Source of the DNA: Alphaproteobacteria bacterium
Lineage (GTDB): Bacteria > Pseudomonadota > Alphaproteobacteria > RF32 > CAG-239
NCBI GenBank assembly: GCA_017479785.1
Contig: JAFVBT010000082.1
Coordinates: 1 to 8,497 of the forward strand
Length of the DNA stretch: 8,497 nucleotides
Direction of reading: 5' to 3'
Shown: one piece after another, positions 1 through 6,649 of the stretch
Layout of the letters: every line of letters starts with the position of its first letter
How positions within the stretch are numbered: the first letter of the stretch is position 1
Made by a program: the position numbers and the translations under genes
The notes under the pieces: generated by a model
What the model saw: only the letters and a program-made list of their open reading frames with translations
Told to the model about the DNA's origin: nothing
The model's database searches: none

Positions 1-908
1 ACTCTTTGTTTGAAGATACTGCCGAATTCGGTTTGGGAATGCGTATTTCTATTGATCATGGCATGAAAACGGCTAAAACTTTGCTGGAAGGTATGAAATC
101 TCAATTAGGGGATGTTGCAGATAAGATTTTAGCAAATCTGCAGACCAATGATATTGAAATTGATGCTCAGCGCGATAATGTTGCCGCTTTGCGTGAAAAG
201 TTGGCAAATATTAACACAGAAGAAGCTAAACATTTGAACGAAGTTGCCGATTACCTGATTAAGAAATCAGTTTGGATTATCGGTGGTGACGGTTGGGCTT
301 ATGATATCGGCTTCGGCGGTTTGGATCATGCAATTGCTTCCGGCCGCAACGTTAATATCTTGGTTGTAGATACCGGCGTTTACTCCAACACCGGCGGTCA
401 ACAATCTAAGGCTACACCTATGGGTGCTTCTGCAAAATTCGCCACAGCCGGTAAAGAATTACCGAAAAAAGATTTGGCAATGATTGCCATGTCTTACGGT
501 AATGTTTATGTGGCTCAGGTTGCCATGGGTGCCAACGATATGCAGGTTATTAAAGCGATGAATGAAGCTGAGGCTTACAATGGCCCGTCCATCATTATCG
601 CATATTGTCCGTGTATCAACCAAGGTTTGAATATGGCCGACGGCTTGTCGCACCAGAAGAACGCGGTTGAAACCGGCAGTTGGCAGTTATATCGTTACAA
701 TCCGGAAAATATGAAAGAGGGCAAGGCTCCGTTGACGCTTGATTCTAAAGCACCAAGCAAGCCTTTGGCTGACTTTATGGCCAGTGAAACCCGCTTCCAG
801 GTTGTTAATAAGGCTAATCCGGAACGTTATGATATGCTGGTAAACAAAGCACAAGAAAACGTTAATGTAAAACGTGCTTTGTTAGAGCATTTGGCCGAAT
901 ATAAATAA
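1..908 (+). CDS. nifJ: Pyruvate:ferredoxin (flavodoxin) oxidoreductase, C-terminal part (5' end outside window)
   Basis: Catalyses CoA-dependent oxidative decarboxylation of pyruvate to acetyl-CoA and CO2, passing electrons to ferredoxin or flavodoxin in the cytoplasm. Only about the last 301 codons are present; the full protein is usually about 1170-1230 residues, so roughly the last quarter is visible. The frame is already open at base 3, and the TTG at base 6 is an internal Leu codon (family motif SLFEDxAEFGxGM), not a start. Numbering from that Leu, the thiamine-diphosphate-binding domain shows GDGWAYDIGFGGLDH at 94-108 and YSNTGGQ at 126-132. CPCINQG at 201-207 carries the Cys (203) that, in the Desulfovibrio africanus enzyme, corresponds to the proximal 4Fe-4S ligand distant from the others. 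There is no frameshift, and the gene ends in TAA followed by a strong terminator. The family assignment is very secure. Paralogous 2-oxoacid oxidoreductases are less likely because this long single-chain C-terminus is typical of NifJ. Confidence 0.95.
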   Translation, partial: SLFEDTAEFGLGMRISIDHGMKTAKTLLEGMKSQLGDVADKILANLQTNDIEIDAQRDNVAALREKLANINTEEAKHLNEVADYLIKKSVWIIGGDGWAYDIGFGGLDHAIASGRNVNILVVDTGVYSNTGGQQSKATPMGASAKFATAGKELPKKDLAMIAMSYGNVYVAQVAMGANDMQVIKAMNEAEAYNGPSIIIAYCPCINQGLNMADGLSHQKNAVETGSWQLYRYNPENMKEGKAPLTLDSKAPSKPLADFMASETRFQVVNKANPERYDMLVNKAQENVNVKRALLEHLAEYK

Positions 909-926
909 TATCTCGGTTTGAAACAG

Positions 927-963
927 AAAAAATTCCCTTACCGAACGGTGAGGGAATTTTTTT
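927..963 (+). terminator. Rho-independent terminator of nifJ, potentially bidirectional
   Basis: The arms 927-943 and 946-962 pair almost completely, with one G-U wobble and a tiny AA loop (GAAC if the closing pair opens). The right arm ends in a run of T residues and the left arm begins with a run of A residues, so the same hairpin gives a U-tract on either strand. It lies 18 bp after the nifJ stop and is the obvious end of that transcript. Because rpoD converges on it from the other side, it may also stop rpoD read-through. Termination efficiency is inferred, not measured. Confidence 0.88.
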
Positions 964-1004
964 ATCGGTTTATGAAATTATTGTTGTGAGTTATTTTTAC
1001 TGCA

Positions 1005-1102
1005 GTCATTGAGGGAAGGGTAAAAAGCCCGACGCGGCAATTTCCCTCAACCGGCACCGGTGCAAAAACGCATGAGATTGCTTCGCTGTCGCTCGCAATG
1101 AC
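1005..1102. repeat. Palindrome-ended dispersed repeat, copy 1
   Basis: An element of about 98 bp. It begins GTCATTGAGGG and ends CTCGCAATGAC, so the ends are imperfect inverted repeats. Inside, 1009-1017 (TTGAGGGAA) is exactly complementary to 1042-1050, and ACCGGCACCGGT at 1050-1061 is a short dyad. The core at 1033-1056 matches 1175-1198 at 20 of 24 positions, and ATGAGATT at 1072-1079 recurs at 1212-1219, showing a second copy in direct orientation. It has no coding capacity and is visibly more GC-rich than its surroundings. From memory, GTCATTGCGAG...GCGGCAATCT-type palindromic repeats are scattered through many bacterial genomes, often between convergent genes. It could be a small non-autonomous mobile element or a REP-like extragenic palindrome. 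Confidence 0.7.
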
Positions 1103-1118
1103 GTTCCGTTCTTCCCTA

Positions 1119-1140
1119 TTATTGCGAGGAGGGATGCTAC
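1119..1140. repeat. Left-end fragment of the same dispersed repeat
   Basis: TTATTGCGAGGAGGGATGCT resembles the left end (GTCATTGCGAG...) of the flanking copies, but no matching right end follows before the next copy begins at 1151. It looks like a truncated or decayed copy. The match is short, so this is a weaker call than the two flanking units. Confidence 0.4.
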
Positions 1141-1150
1141 TTTTTCCTTT

Positions 1151-1232
1151 GTCATTGCGAGAAGCCGAAGGCGGCGCGGTAATCTTCCTTAACCGGCAAC
1201 AATACTTTTAAATGAGATTTCTTCACTAATGT
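1151..1232. repeat. Palindrome-ended dispersed repeat, copy 2, decayed right half
   Basis: This copy starts with GTCATTGCGAG (1151-1161), the exact reverse complement of the right end of copy 1 (1092-1102). The core at 1175-1198 matches copy 1 at 20 of 24 positions, all four differences being C/T. ATGAGATTTCTTCACT at 1212-1227 corresponds to ATGAGATTGCTTCGCT in copy 1, but the last part (to about 1232) has lost the clean CTCGCAATGAC terminus. The copies lie head to tail about 140 bp apart. The right boundary is approximate. Confidence 0.6.
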
Positions 1233-1263
1233 TCATAAAGGAAGAATGATAATGTTATAGCAT

Positions 1264-1300
1264 AATCCCCGCCTATTTGAAAGTGGGGATTTTTGTTTTT
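1264..1300 (+). terminator. Hairpin with T-tract just beyond the rpoD stop
   Basis: AATCCCC (1264-1270) pairs exactly with GGGGATT (1285-1291) across a 14-nt loop, and the right arm runs into TTTTGTTTTT at 1291-1300 on the plus strand. The U-tract favours termination of plus-strand transcripts heading into the 3' end of rpoD, backing up the nifJ terminator. On the minus strand, where rpoD runs, the hairpin lacks a good U-tract and may only act as a 3' stabilising stem. The stem is only 7 bp, so the call is moderate. Confidence 0.5.
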
Positions 1301-3383
1301 ATGAATGATCTAAGAAGGAACGCAGCTTTTTAGAGCGGCTTGGATGTTTCAGTTTGCGCAACGCTTTTGCTTCAATTTGGCGAATACGCTCACGTGTAAC
1401 GTTAAATTGCTTACCGACTTCTTCCAGAGTGTGATCGGTATTCATACCAATGCCGAAGCGCATACGTAAAACACGTTCTTCACGCGGTGTCAACGATGAC
1501 AATATCTTCGTGCAGGTTTCTTTCAGATTGGTATGAATAGCCATATCTAAAGGCTGTAATGCACTCTCGTCAGCAATAAAATCACCCAAAGAAGAATCTT
1601 CCTCATCACCGACCGGTGCTTCCAAACTTACCGGCTCTTTAGCTATTTTCATAACCTTACGAATTTTATCGAGCGGCATAGACAGGCGTTTTGCCAGTTC
1701 TTCAGGCACCGGCTCTCTGCCCATTTCCGACAACATTTGTCTTGAAGTGCGCACCAGTTTGTTGATTGTTTCAATCATATGAACAGGAATGCGAATGGTG
1801 CGCGCCTGGTCGGCAATGGAACGCGTTATGGCTTGTCTGATCCACCATGTTGCATAGGTTGAAAACTTGTAGCCGCGGCGATATTCAAACTTATCAACGG
1901 CTTTCATTAAACCGATATTACCTTCTTGAATTAAGTCTAAAAATTGCATGCCGCGGTTGGTATATTTCTTGGCAATGGAAATAACCAAGCGCAAGTTTGC
2001 CTCAATCATTTCTTTTTTGGCACGTTCGGCCTCACGTTCGCCTTTTTTAATTGTCTCAACCATCCGGCGATATTCACTTATCGGCAAATCGCATTCTTGC
2101 GCCATTTGAGCAACATTCTGACGAATTTCGCAAATTTCATTCTTATATTTCGTTGTAAAAGCCGTCCAATTTTTATCTTTTTTCTGAGATATTTTTTCCA
2201 ACCAATTCGGATCAAGTTCCGACTTTTGATAGGCCTCCAAAAAGTCTTCACGCTTGATTTTGCAGGATAGGGCATAGCGCAATAATTTTCCTTCTTGCAT
2301 CATTAAACGATTATTCATATCATTCAGTTGTTCAACCAACTGTTCAACTTTAGAACTGTTTAAGTGAATTGAACTCATTAATTCAATCAATTCTTTTTTA
2401 AGCTTTAAATATTTTTTCTCGGTAGAAGGAATAATTTTGCGTCCGGACAGAATAGACGCCATACGTTGGCTCTGTACCTTTTTTAAATTATCATAATAGC
2501 CGGCAATTTTTGCAAGTGTATCCAAAACCGGTTGTAACAGCATATTTTCCATAGCCGAAATGGATGTTGTTCCCGGTGCCATACCATCGGAATCTTCATC
2601 TTCACCTTCGCCGCTGGTTTCGCTGTCTTCGTCCATTGTTTCCAATCCGTCATCGTCGGATTCTTCCATTTCATCTTCAACGTTACTGCTTAAATCAATA
2701 TCCGTTTCCAAATCGTCATCTATTTCATCTAAATTCTTTTCGGTGAGTTCGTTTGTAACTTTTTCCAACTCATCAACGTTTGGCGTTTCATTATCATCAT
2801 AAACCATGGCTTCACTGTCATCGCCGTACATCATTTCCAAATCAACAATATCGCGAAGTTGCAGTGTGCCGTTTTCCAATTGTTCTTTCCATTCGGCAAT
2901 AGCCTTAATGGTCATCGGGCTTTCGCACAAACCGCTTATCATAACGGTTTTACCGGCTTCTATACGTTTTGAAATGGCAATTTCGCCCTCACGAGATAAA
3001 AGTTCAACAAGTCCCATTTCCTTTAAGTACATACGAACAGGATCATCGGAATGCCCGACATCTTTACTATCTATATTTCCGACGTTTTCTTCATCTTCTG
3101 TATCATTTTCATAGCTGTAATCTTCAGTTTCACCGTCTTCGCGATCCAACTCGGATTCGGATGTGATATTAATCCCCATATCCGAGATAGAAGACATGAT
3201 ATCTTCTATTTTTTCAGAAGAAAGTTTTTCTGTCGGCAGAACCTTATTGAGTTCTTCCATCGTGATGTAGCCAAGTTTTTTGCCTTTTGCAATGAGGTGT
3301 CTGACGGCCATAGCCGAAGAATCGGCAATAGCATCATCAGCGCTGTTGCCGCTATATAAATCCTGATTATTTTTATCTGCCAT
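1299..3383 (-). CDS. rpoD: Primary RNA polymerase sigma factor RpoD (sigma-70)
   Basis: Housekeeping sigma factor that directs core RNA polymerase to -35/-10 promoters. The chosen ATG (base 3383) gives 694 residues (MADKNNQDLY...). It follows GAAGGA with 5-nt spacing and starts like the family; an in-frame ATG 48 bp upstream falls inside the predicted promoter. Region 1.1 is about 24-75 and region 1.2 about 113-145 (DPVRMYLKEMG). A long non-conserved region runs to about 450. Region 2 (about 453-525) has ANLRLVISIAKKYTNRGMQF, the 2.3/2.4 segment YKFSTYATWWIRQAI and RTIRIPVHM. Region 3 is about 533-610. Region 4 has LTPREERVLRMRFGIG (631-646) and the -35-binding helix-turn-helix around 651-677 (VTRERIRQIEAKAL). 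It is longer than the 613-residue E. coli protein, largely because of an acidic stretch at 196-267. It is the last gene of the minus-strand run, 96 bp after dnaG. Confidence 0.97.
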   Translation of the reverse strand: MADKNNQDLYSGNSADDAIADSSAMAVRHLIAKGKKLGYITMEELNKVLPTEKLSSEKIEDIMSSISDMGINITSESELDREDGETEDYSYENDTEDEENVGNIDSKDVGHSDDPVRMYLKEMGLVELLSREGEIAISKRIEAGKTVMISGLCESPMTIKAIAEWKEQLENGTLQLRDIVDLEMMYGDDSEAMVYDDNETPNVDELEKVTNELTEKNLDEIDDDLETDIDLSSNVEDEMEESDDDGLETMDEDSETSGEGEDEDSDGMAPGTTSISAMENMLLQPVLDTLAKIAGYYDNLKKVQSQRMASILSGRKIIPSTEKKYLKLKKELIELMSSIHLNSSKVEQLVEQLNDMNNRLMMQEGKLLRYALSCKIKREDFLEAYQKSELDPNWLEKISQKKDKNWTAFTTKYKNEICEIRQNVAQMAQECDLPISEYRRMVETIKKGEREAERAKKEMIEANLRLVISIAKKYTNRGMQFLDLIQEGNIGLMKAVDKFEYRRGYKFSTYATWWIRQAITRSIADQARTIRIPVHMIETINKLVRTSRQMLSEMGREPVPEELAKRLSMPLDKIRKVMKIAKEPVSLEAPVGDEEDSSLGDFIADESALQPLDMAIHTNLKETCTKILSSLTPREERVLRMRFGIGMNTDHTLEEVGKQFNVTRERIRQIEAKALRKLKHPSRSKKLRSFLDHS

Positions 3384-3388
3384 AACGT

Positions 3389-3394
3389 TCCTTC
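3389..3394 (-). promoter_or_regulatory. Shine-Dalgarno site fixing the rpoD start
   Basis: GAAGGA on the minus strand ends 5 nt before the ATG at 3383. The longer in-frame start at 3431 has no comparable site and would place the promoter -10 inside the coding sequence. This supports the 694-residue protein. Confidence 0.75.
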
Positions 3395-3403
3395 GTTTAA
3401 TCG

Positions 3404-3422
3404 TACAAAGAGAATCTTTGTA
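3404..3422 (-). promoter_or_regulatory. Perfect hairpin in the rpoD 5' leader
   Basis: TACAAAGA and TCTTTGTA form a perfect 8-bp inverted repeat around a 3-nt loop. It lies about 20 bp upstream of the rpoD start codon and just downstream of the predicted transcription start (around 3426), so it would sit at the extreme 5' end of the mRNA. No U-tract follows on the minus strand, so it is not a terminator. It could be a 5' stabilising stem, a processing site for the dnaG-rpoD read-through transcript, or an operator dyad. The structure is seen directly; the role is inferred. Confidence 0.5.
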
Positions 3423-3432
3423 AGCCCACATA

Positions 3433-3461
3433 TATGTAATTAAATTTTATGAGTTTGTCAA
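3433..3461 (-). promoter_or_regulatory. Sigma-70-type promoter candidate for rpoD
   Basis: On the minus strand a perfect -35 hexamer TTGACA (3461-3456) is followed by exactly 17 bp and then TACATA (3438-3433), a weaker -10 box sharing 3 of 6 bases with TATAAT. It lies in the 96-bp gap between dnaG and rpoD, the only sizeable gap in the minus-strand gene run. It would let the sigma factor be expressed independently of dnaG, as is known for the E. coli macromolecular synthesis operon. Promoter activity is predicted only. Confidence 0.55.
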
Positions 3462-3479
3462 TAAGTGATGTGTTACATT

Positions 3480-5306
3480 TTAAATATTTTCATGTTTTTG
3501 TAACAAATTATTTCGTTCTTTAAGCAATTGTTGATATCTTGCATAGACATCATCGGAATTTATATCGTTGTTTTTCATTAAAGTAATACATTCTTTTATA
3601 TCATTATTTATTTGTTTTAACTGAATTTCTATTAAACAATCATCCAATTCATTACGCACATCCGCAAGTGAAGTGCGTTGCATTTTATACATTGTTAATT
3701 CCCACAAGTTTTCCACTGCCGCGGCATAATTTAATTTGATTTTCTCTTGCAAAATATCGCTGTCGGTTGCTTCTCCGTTCTGGTTAAGTTCCAATATCTC
3801 GGATAATATTTTCGTGGTTGCACCGTTTTCTATTTCAAAAGATGTCAACTTTTCTTCGTAACGATTAATTAATTCCGGATATAATAACATTCCGGCCACA
3901 ATTTTGCGTAATTCCAAATCCGTCAGCGGCGGTTTTTTTACTAAATTTCCTGATTTACCGATTATATTTTTATCGAATGACCGGCGCTTCTTATCAGTTT
4001 TATTGTCTTCTTTGTTTTGTTTATATACCGAGCCTTTACCGAAAGTATAATAAATACGTTGCTTCATTTCTTGCATATAATAGGCACGAATCTTATCATC
4101 TTTGATTTTACTGACTTCCTCAAAGGTTTCTTTTTCAATCAAGGCTTTTTGTTCTGGAGTTTGCGTATCTTTGTTCATTTTACACTTGTGCCACAGAATA
4201 TCCACAAGCGGCTTGGCGCGCTGCAAATATTGCTCAAAAACCTGCGGTCCCAATGTGTGCAGTAACTCGTCCGGATCCTTTTTTTCTTTCAGAAAGATAT
4301 AATTTACGGAATAGCCGGCACGCAAGATTGGCAAAACCCTGTCAATGGAACGAATGGCCGCACGAATACCGGCATTATCACCGTCAAAACATAATGTCGG
4401 GTTATTACAGACCTTCCATGCCTCTATAATCTGTTCTTCGGTTAAAGCCGTGCCCAAAGGTGCAACGGCATATTGAAAGTTAAAACTGTCTAATGCGATA
4501 ACATCCATGTAACCTTCGCAGATAATCAGGCGTTTTTGCTGATATGCCGCATCACGGGCATGATACATATTGTATAATATACGACGCTTATTGAAAATCG
4601 GGGTTTCCGGCGAATTAAGATACTTCGGTTGTCCGTCATCCATAATGCGCCCGCCGAAAGCAATAACATTTCCTTGCTTATCTGTAATCGGTATCATTAC
4701 ACGGTTTCTGAAAAAATCATGCGATGATTTTGTTTTATCTTCCGGCACGGCTATCAATCCCAACTCAACCATATCTTCATCGGAAATGCCTTTAGAGGAA
4801 AGCCAAGCCTTTAGGGCATTGTTTGAAGGTGCATAACCCAAACGAAATTTAGTAATCGTATCTTCGGATAAACCGCGTTTGTTTTTCAAATAATTAAGAC
4901 CTGCAGAGCCGGCAGGCATTCGCAGATTTTTTTCAAAAAACAAAGCCGCCATATTCATAATTTCGTACAACGATTTTCTTTTTAGGCCGGCTTCCTGATT
5001 TTCCGGAGACAGCGGCGGTAATTCCATGCCCACGCGTGATGCCAGTTTTTTGACGGCTTCAATAAAAGGCAAGCCCTCGGAGTCCATCAAAAACTTAACA
5101 ACATCACCATGCGCTCCGCAACCGAAACAATGATAAAATCCTTTGGAATCATTAATTGTAAAAGACGGCGTTTTTTCATTATGAAAAGGGCACAAACCGG
5201 TGTATTCGCGACCGCGTTTAGTCAATTTAACCTTTTCGCCGACAATTTCTGATATACTTATTCGGCTTGTTAGTTCATCTAAAAATTTTTTAAAATCGTC
5301 CGTCAT
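3480..5306 (-). CDS. dnaG: DNA primase DnaG
   Basis: Synthesises the short RNA primers for DNA replication and works with the DnaB helicase at the fork. The 608-residue protein begins with a CHC2 zinc domain (ligands C39, H42, C60, C63 in LCPFHNEKTPSF and YHCFGCGAHG). The catalytic core follows, with a TOPRIM domain carrying EGYMD at 264-268, DGDNAG at 308-313 and KDPDE at 343-347, the conserved acidic metal-binding residues. A lysine-rich linker (about 428-460) leads to a C-terminal region (about 460-608) expected to bind DnaB, which is much less conserved. The length is normal. The ATG at 5306 gives the expected N-terminus but has no strong Shine-Dalgarno site. It lies only 9 bp after the yqeY stop, so translational coupling is likely. 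All key residues are intact. Confidence 0.97.
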   Translation of the reverse strand: MTDDFKKFLDELTSRISISEIVGEKVKLTKRGREYTGLCPFHNEKTPSFTINDSKGFYHCFGCGAHGDVVKFLMDSEGLPFIEAVKKLASRVGMELPPLSPENQEAGLKRKSLYEIMNMAALFFEKNLRMPAGSAGLNYLKNKRGLSEDTITKFRLGYAPSNNALKAWLSSKGISDEDMVELGLIAVPEDKTKSSHDFFRNRVMIPITDKQGNVIAFGGRIMDDGQPKYLNSPETPIFNKRRILYNMYHARDAAYQQKRLIICEGYMDVIALDSFNFQYAVAPLGTALTEEQIIEAWKVCNNPTLCFDGDNAGIRAAIRSIDRVLPILRAGYSVNYIFLKEKKDPDELLHTLGPQVFEQYLQRAKPLVDILWHKCKMNKDTQTPEQKALIEKETFEEVSKIKDDKIRAYYMQEMKQRIYYTFGKGSVYKQNKEDNKTDKKRRSFDKNIIGKSGNLVKKPPLTDLELRKIVAGMLLYPELINRYEEKLTSFEIENGATTKILSEILELNQNGEATDSDILQEKIKLNYAAAVENLWELTMYKMQRTSLADVRNELDDCLIEIQLKQINNDIKECITLMKNNDINSDDVYARYQQLLKERNNLLQKHENI

Positions 5307-5315
5307 TTATCAAAT

Positions 5316-5768
5316 TCAGGATAATAACTTTTTAATTACACCAGACGCTGCACCGAAATCCAATTGTCCGGCATATTGCGCTTTCAAAACGCCCATAATT
5401 TTTCCCATATCTTTCATGCCGGAGGCACCGGTTTGTTCAATCAGTGATTTAATAAGCGTTTCAACTTCCTGCGCACTCATCTGTTTTGGCAGAAAACGTT
5501 GAATTACATCAATTTCCGATTGTTCTTTTGCCGCCAAATCCGGCCTGTTGCTTTGTGTATAAATTTTAATTGATTCATTACGTTGTTTAATCATTGATTG
5601 CATCATGGATAACAAATCGGCATCCGTTGCTTTTTCTTGTCCCTTGCCGCGTGCTTCCACATCTTTTTCTTTTTGGCCGGCAATAATCAAACGAACGGCG
5701 CTTACCGTTTGCATATCTCTGTTTTTCATAGCTTCTTTTAAGCTGTTTTGCAATTCATCTCTTAACAT
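5316..5768 (-). CDS. yqeY: GatB/YqeY-domain protein
   Basis: A 150-residue protein spanning the whole YqeY family, which resembles the tRNA-binding tail domain of the GatB subunit of Glu-tRNA(Gln)/Asp-tRNA(Asn) amidotransferase. It is largely helical. Family hallmarks include MKNRDMQTVSAVRLI near the N-terminus, QRNESIKIYTQSNRPDLAAK and EIDVIQRFLPKQMS in the middle, and MKDMGKIMGVLKAQYAG near the C-terminus. The precise function is not established; a role in tRNA or amidotransferase biology is inferred from the domain. A strong AAGGAGA (5780-5774) 5 nt before the ATG fixes the start and lies in the 17-bp gap behind the zinc-ribbon gene. The position just before dnaG-rpoD is a recurrent arrangement in alphaproteobacteria. 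Confidence 0.92.
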   Translation of the reverse strand: MLRDELQNSLKEAMKNRDMQTVSAVRLIIAGQKEKDVEARGKGQEKATDADLLSMMQSMIKQRNESIKIYTQSNRPDLAAKEQSEIDVIQRFLPKQMSAQEVETLIKSLIEQTGASGMKDMGKIMGVLKAQYAGQLDFGAASGVIKKLLS

Positions 5769-5785
5769 TTTTATCTCCTTAAATA

Positions 5786-6649
5786 TCAGAAGCTGTCTAA
5801 ACCTTTATTCATACCGAAAGAGAATCCCGGCTTTCGTATTTTTTCTTCTTTTTCCTTCTTTTCTTCCTCAATGGCTTTTTCTATTTTTAACTTTTCGTAA
5901 TATTCGTTATCAAAGGTCAAACTGAGTTTTTTACCGAGAGTTGTTTTGTTGTTGAATAAAATACGAAACATTGCGGAAAAATCCGGACCGAGGCGTTTTA
6001 AAGTCAGAACTTGCGTTTTTTCACCTTCTTTATCACCATTGGAATTGATCATAACCGCTTTAATCGGTAATATTTGCGAACTTAATTTACCGGTATTTCT
6101 GATAATTCCGCTGATTTCCACATAGTGCTTACCATTTTTATCCAAATCACGAATTTTTACATTTTCAAACTTTACATCCCGACCGGCATAAATACTTTCC
6201 AAATCAATTTTATTATAAAAGTCTTCCAATTTCGGCATAATACCGACTATTTCATAGCGATTGCGGTATCCTATGTAAATTGTGAAAATAAAAATAATCA
6301 GCAAAATGCTGCAAACCGTCATGGTCGGAGAGAAAAAAACCTGTAATTTACGCCGCAAACGCCCCCAAAATCCGCCGCTGTCTGCTTGATAATTACTGAA
6401 TAATCCTTTTGTGTCTTGCGACAGCCGGTCAAACATGGCATTGATATCTTCCGAATTTTCATCAAAAACGGCTGCCGGTCGAATAATTTGCGATTTAACC
6501 ATATTTTCCGGTTCAATATCCTTCACATCTTTCGGATAAACCGTCCATACATGACCGCATTGAGAACATCTGAATTTTTTACCGCTAAAAGGTATGTGAT
6601 TATTGAGTAAATTATATACAGAATTACATTTCGGACAACTTATTAACAT
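5786..6649 (-). CDS. MJ0042-type zinc-ribbon, single-pass membrane protein of unknown function
   Basis: The 287-residue protein starts with a zinc ribbon (C5-x2-C8 ... C28-x2-C31, with GHVW after the second pair), typical of the MJ0042/zinc_ribbon_4-5 families. An acidic linker follows to about residue 90, then a basic patch RLRRKLQ (97-103) and one hydrophobic segment at about 109-128. The C-terminal region (about 130-250) is probably extracytoplasmic and resembles the beta-rich domain of DUF3426-type proteins (YVEISGIIRNTG, LGPDFSAMFRI). A charged tail rich in E and K (257-272) ends the chain. The basic patch predicts a cytoplasmic zinc ribbon. AAGAGG (6660-6655) precedes the start. It is the first gene of the run leading to yqeY, dnaG and rpoD, and is divergent from ftsE; similar zinc-ribbon genes occur beside ftsE in other alphaproteobacteria. 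The function is unknown. Confidence 0.85.
   Translation of the reverse strand: MLISCPKCNSVYNLLNNHIPFSGKKFRCSQCGHVWTVYPKDVKDIEPENMVKSQIIRPAAVFDENSEDINAMFDRLSQDTKGLFSNYQADSGGFWGRLRRKLQVFFSPTMTVCSILLIIFIFTIYIGYRNRYEIVGIMPKLEDFYNKIDLESIYAGRDVKFENVKIRDLDKNGKHYVEISGIIRNTGKLSSQILPIKAVMINSNGDKEGEKTQVLTLKRLGPDFSAMFRILFNNKTTLGKKLSLTFDNEYYEKLKIEKAIEEEKKEKEEKIRKPGFSFGMNKGLDSF

Noticed and set aside
1005..1232. Possible CRISPR-like array or tRNA-type structure in the intergenic repeats
   Set aside because: There are only two long, diverged copies and a fragment, without regular spacers or near-identical repeats. No cloverleaf, anticodon stem or CCA end is visible, and no cas-like gene is nearby.
2560..3114. 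Long plus-strand reading frames opposite rpoD, including a Ser-rich one
   Set aside because: They are the antisense of the Asp/Glu-rich part of rpoD, where GAA/GAT codons read as TTC/ATC-type triplets and avoid stops. They have low-complexity composition, no ribosome binding site and no family resemblance.
3404..3422. Terminator between dnaG and rpoD
   Set aside because: The hairpin is perfect but is not followed by a T-tract on the minus strand, so intrinsic termination is unlikely; it is recorded as a leader hairpin instead.
3384..3431. Sixteen-residue N-terminal extension of RpoD from an upstream ATG
   Set aside because: There is no Shine-Dalgarno site, it overlaps the predicted promoter -10 and leader hairpin, and the extension does not resemble sigma-70 N-termini. 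The ATG at 3383 has a good site.
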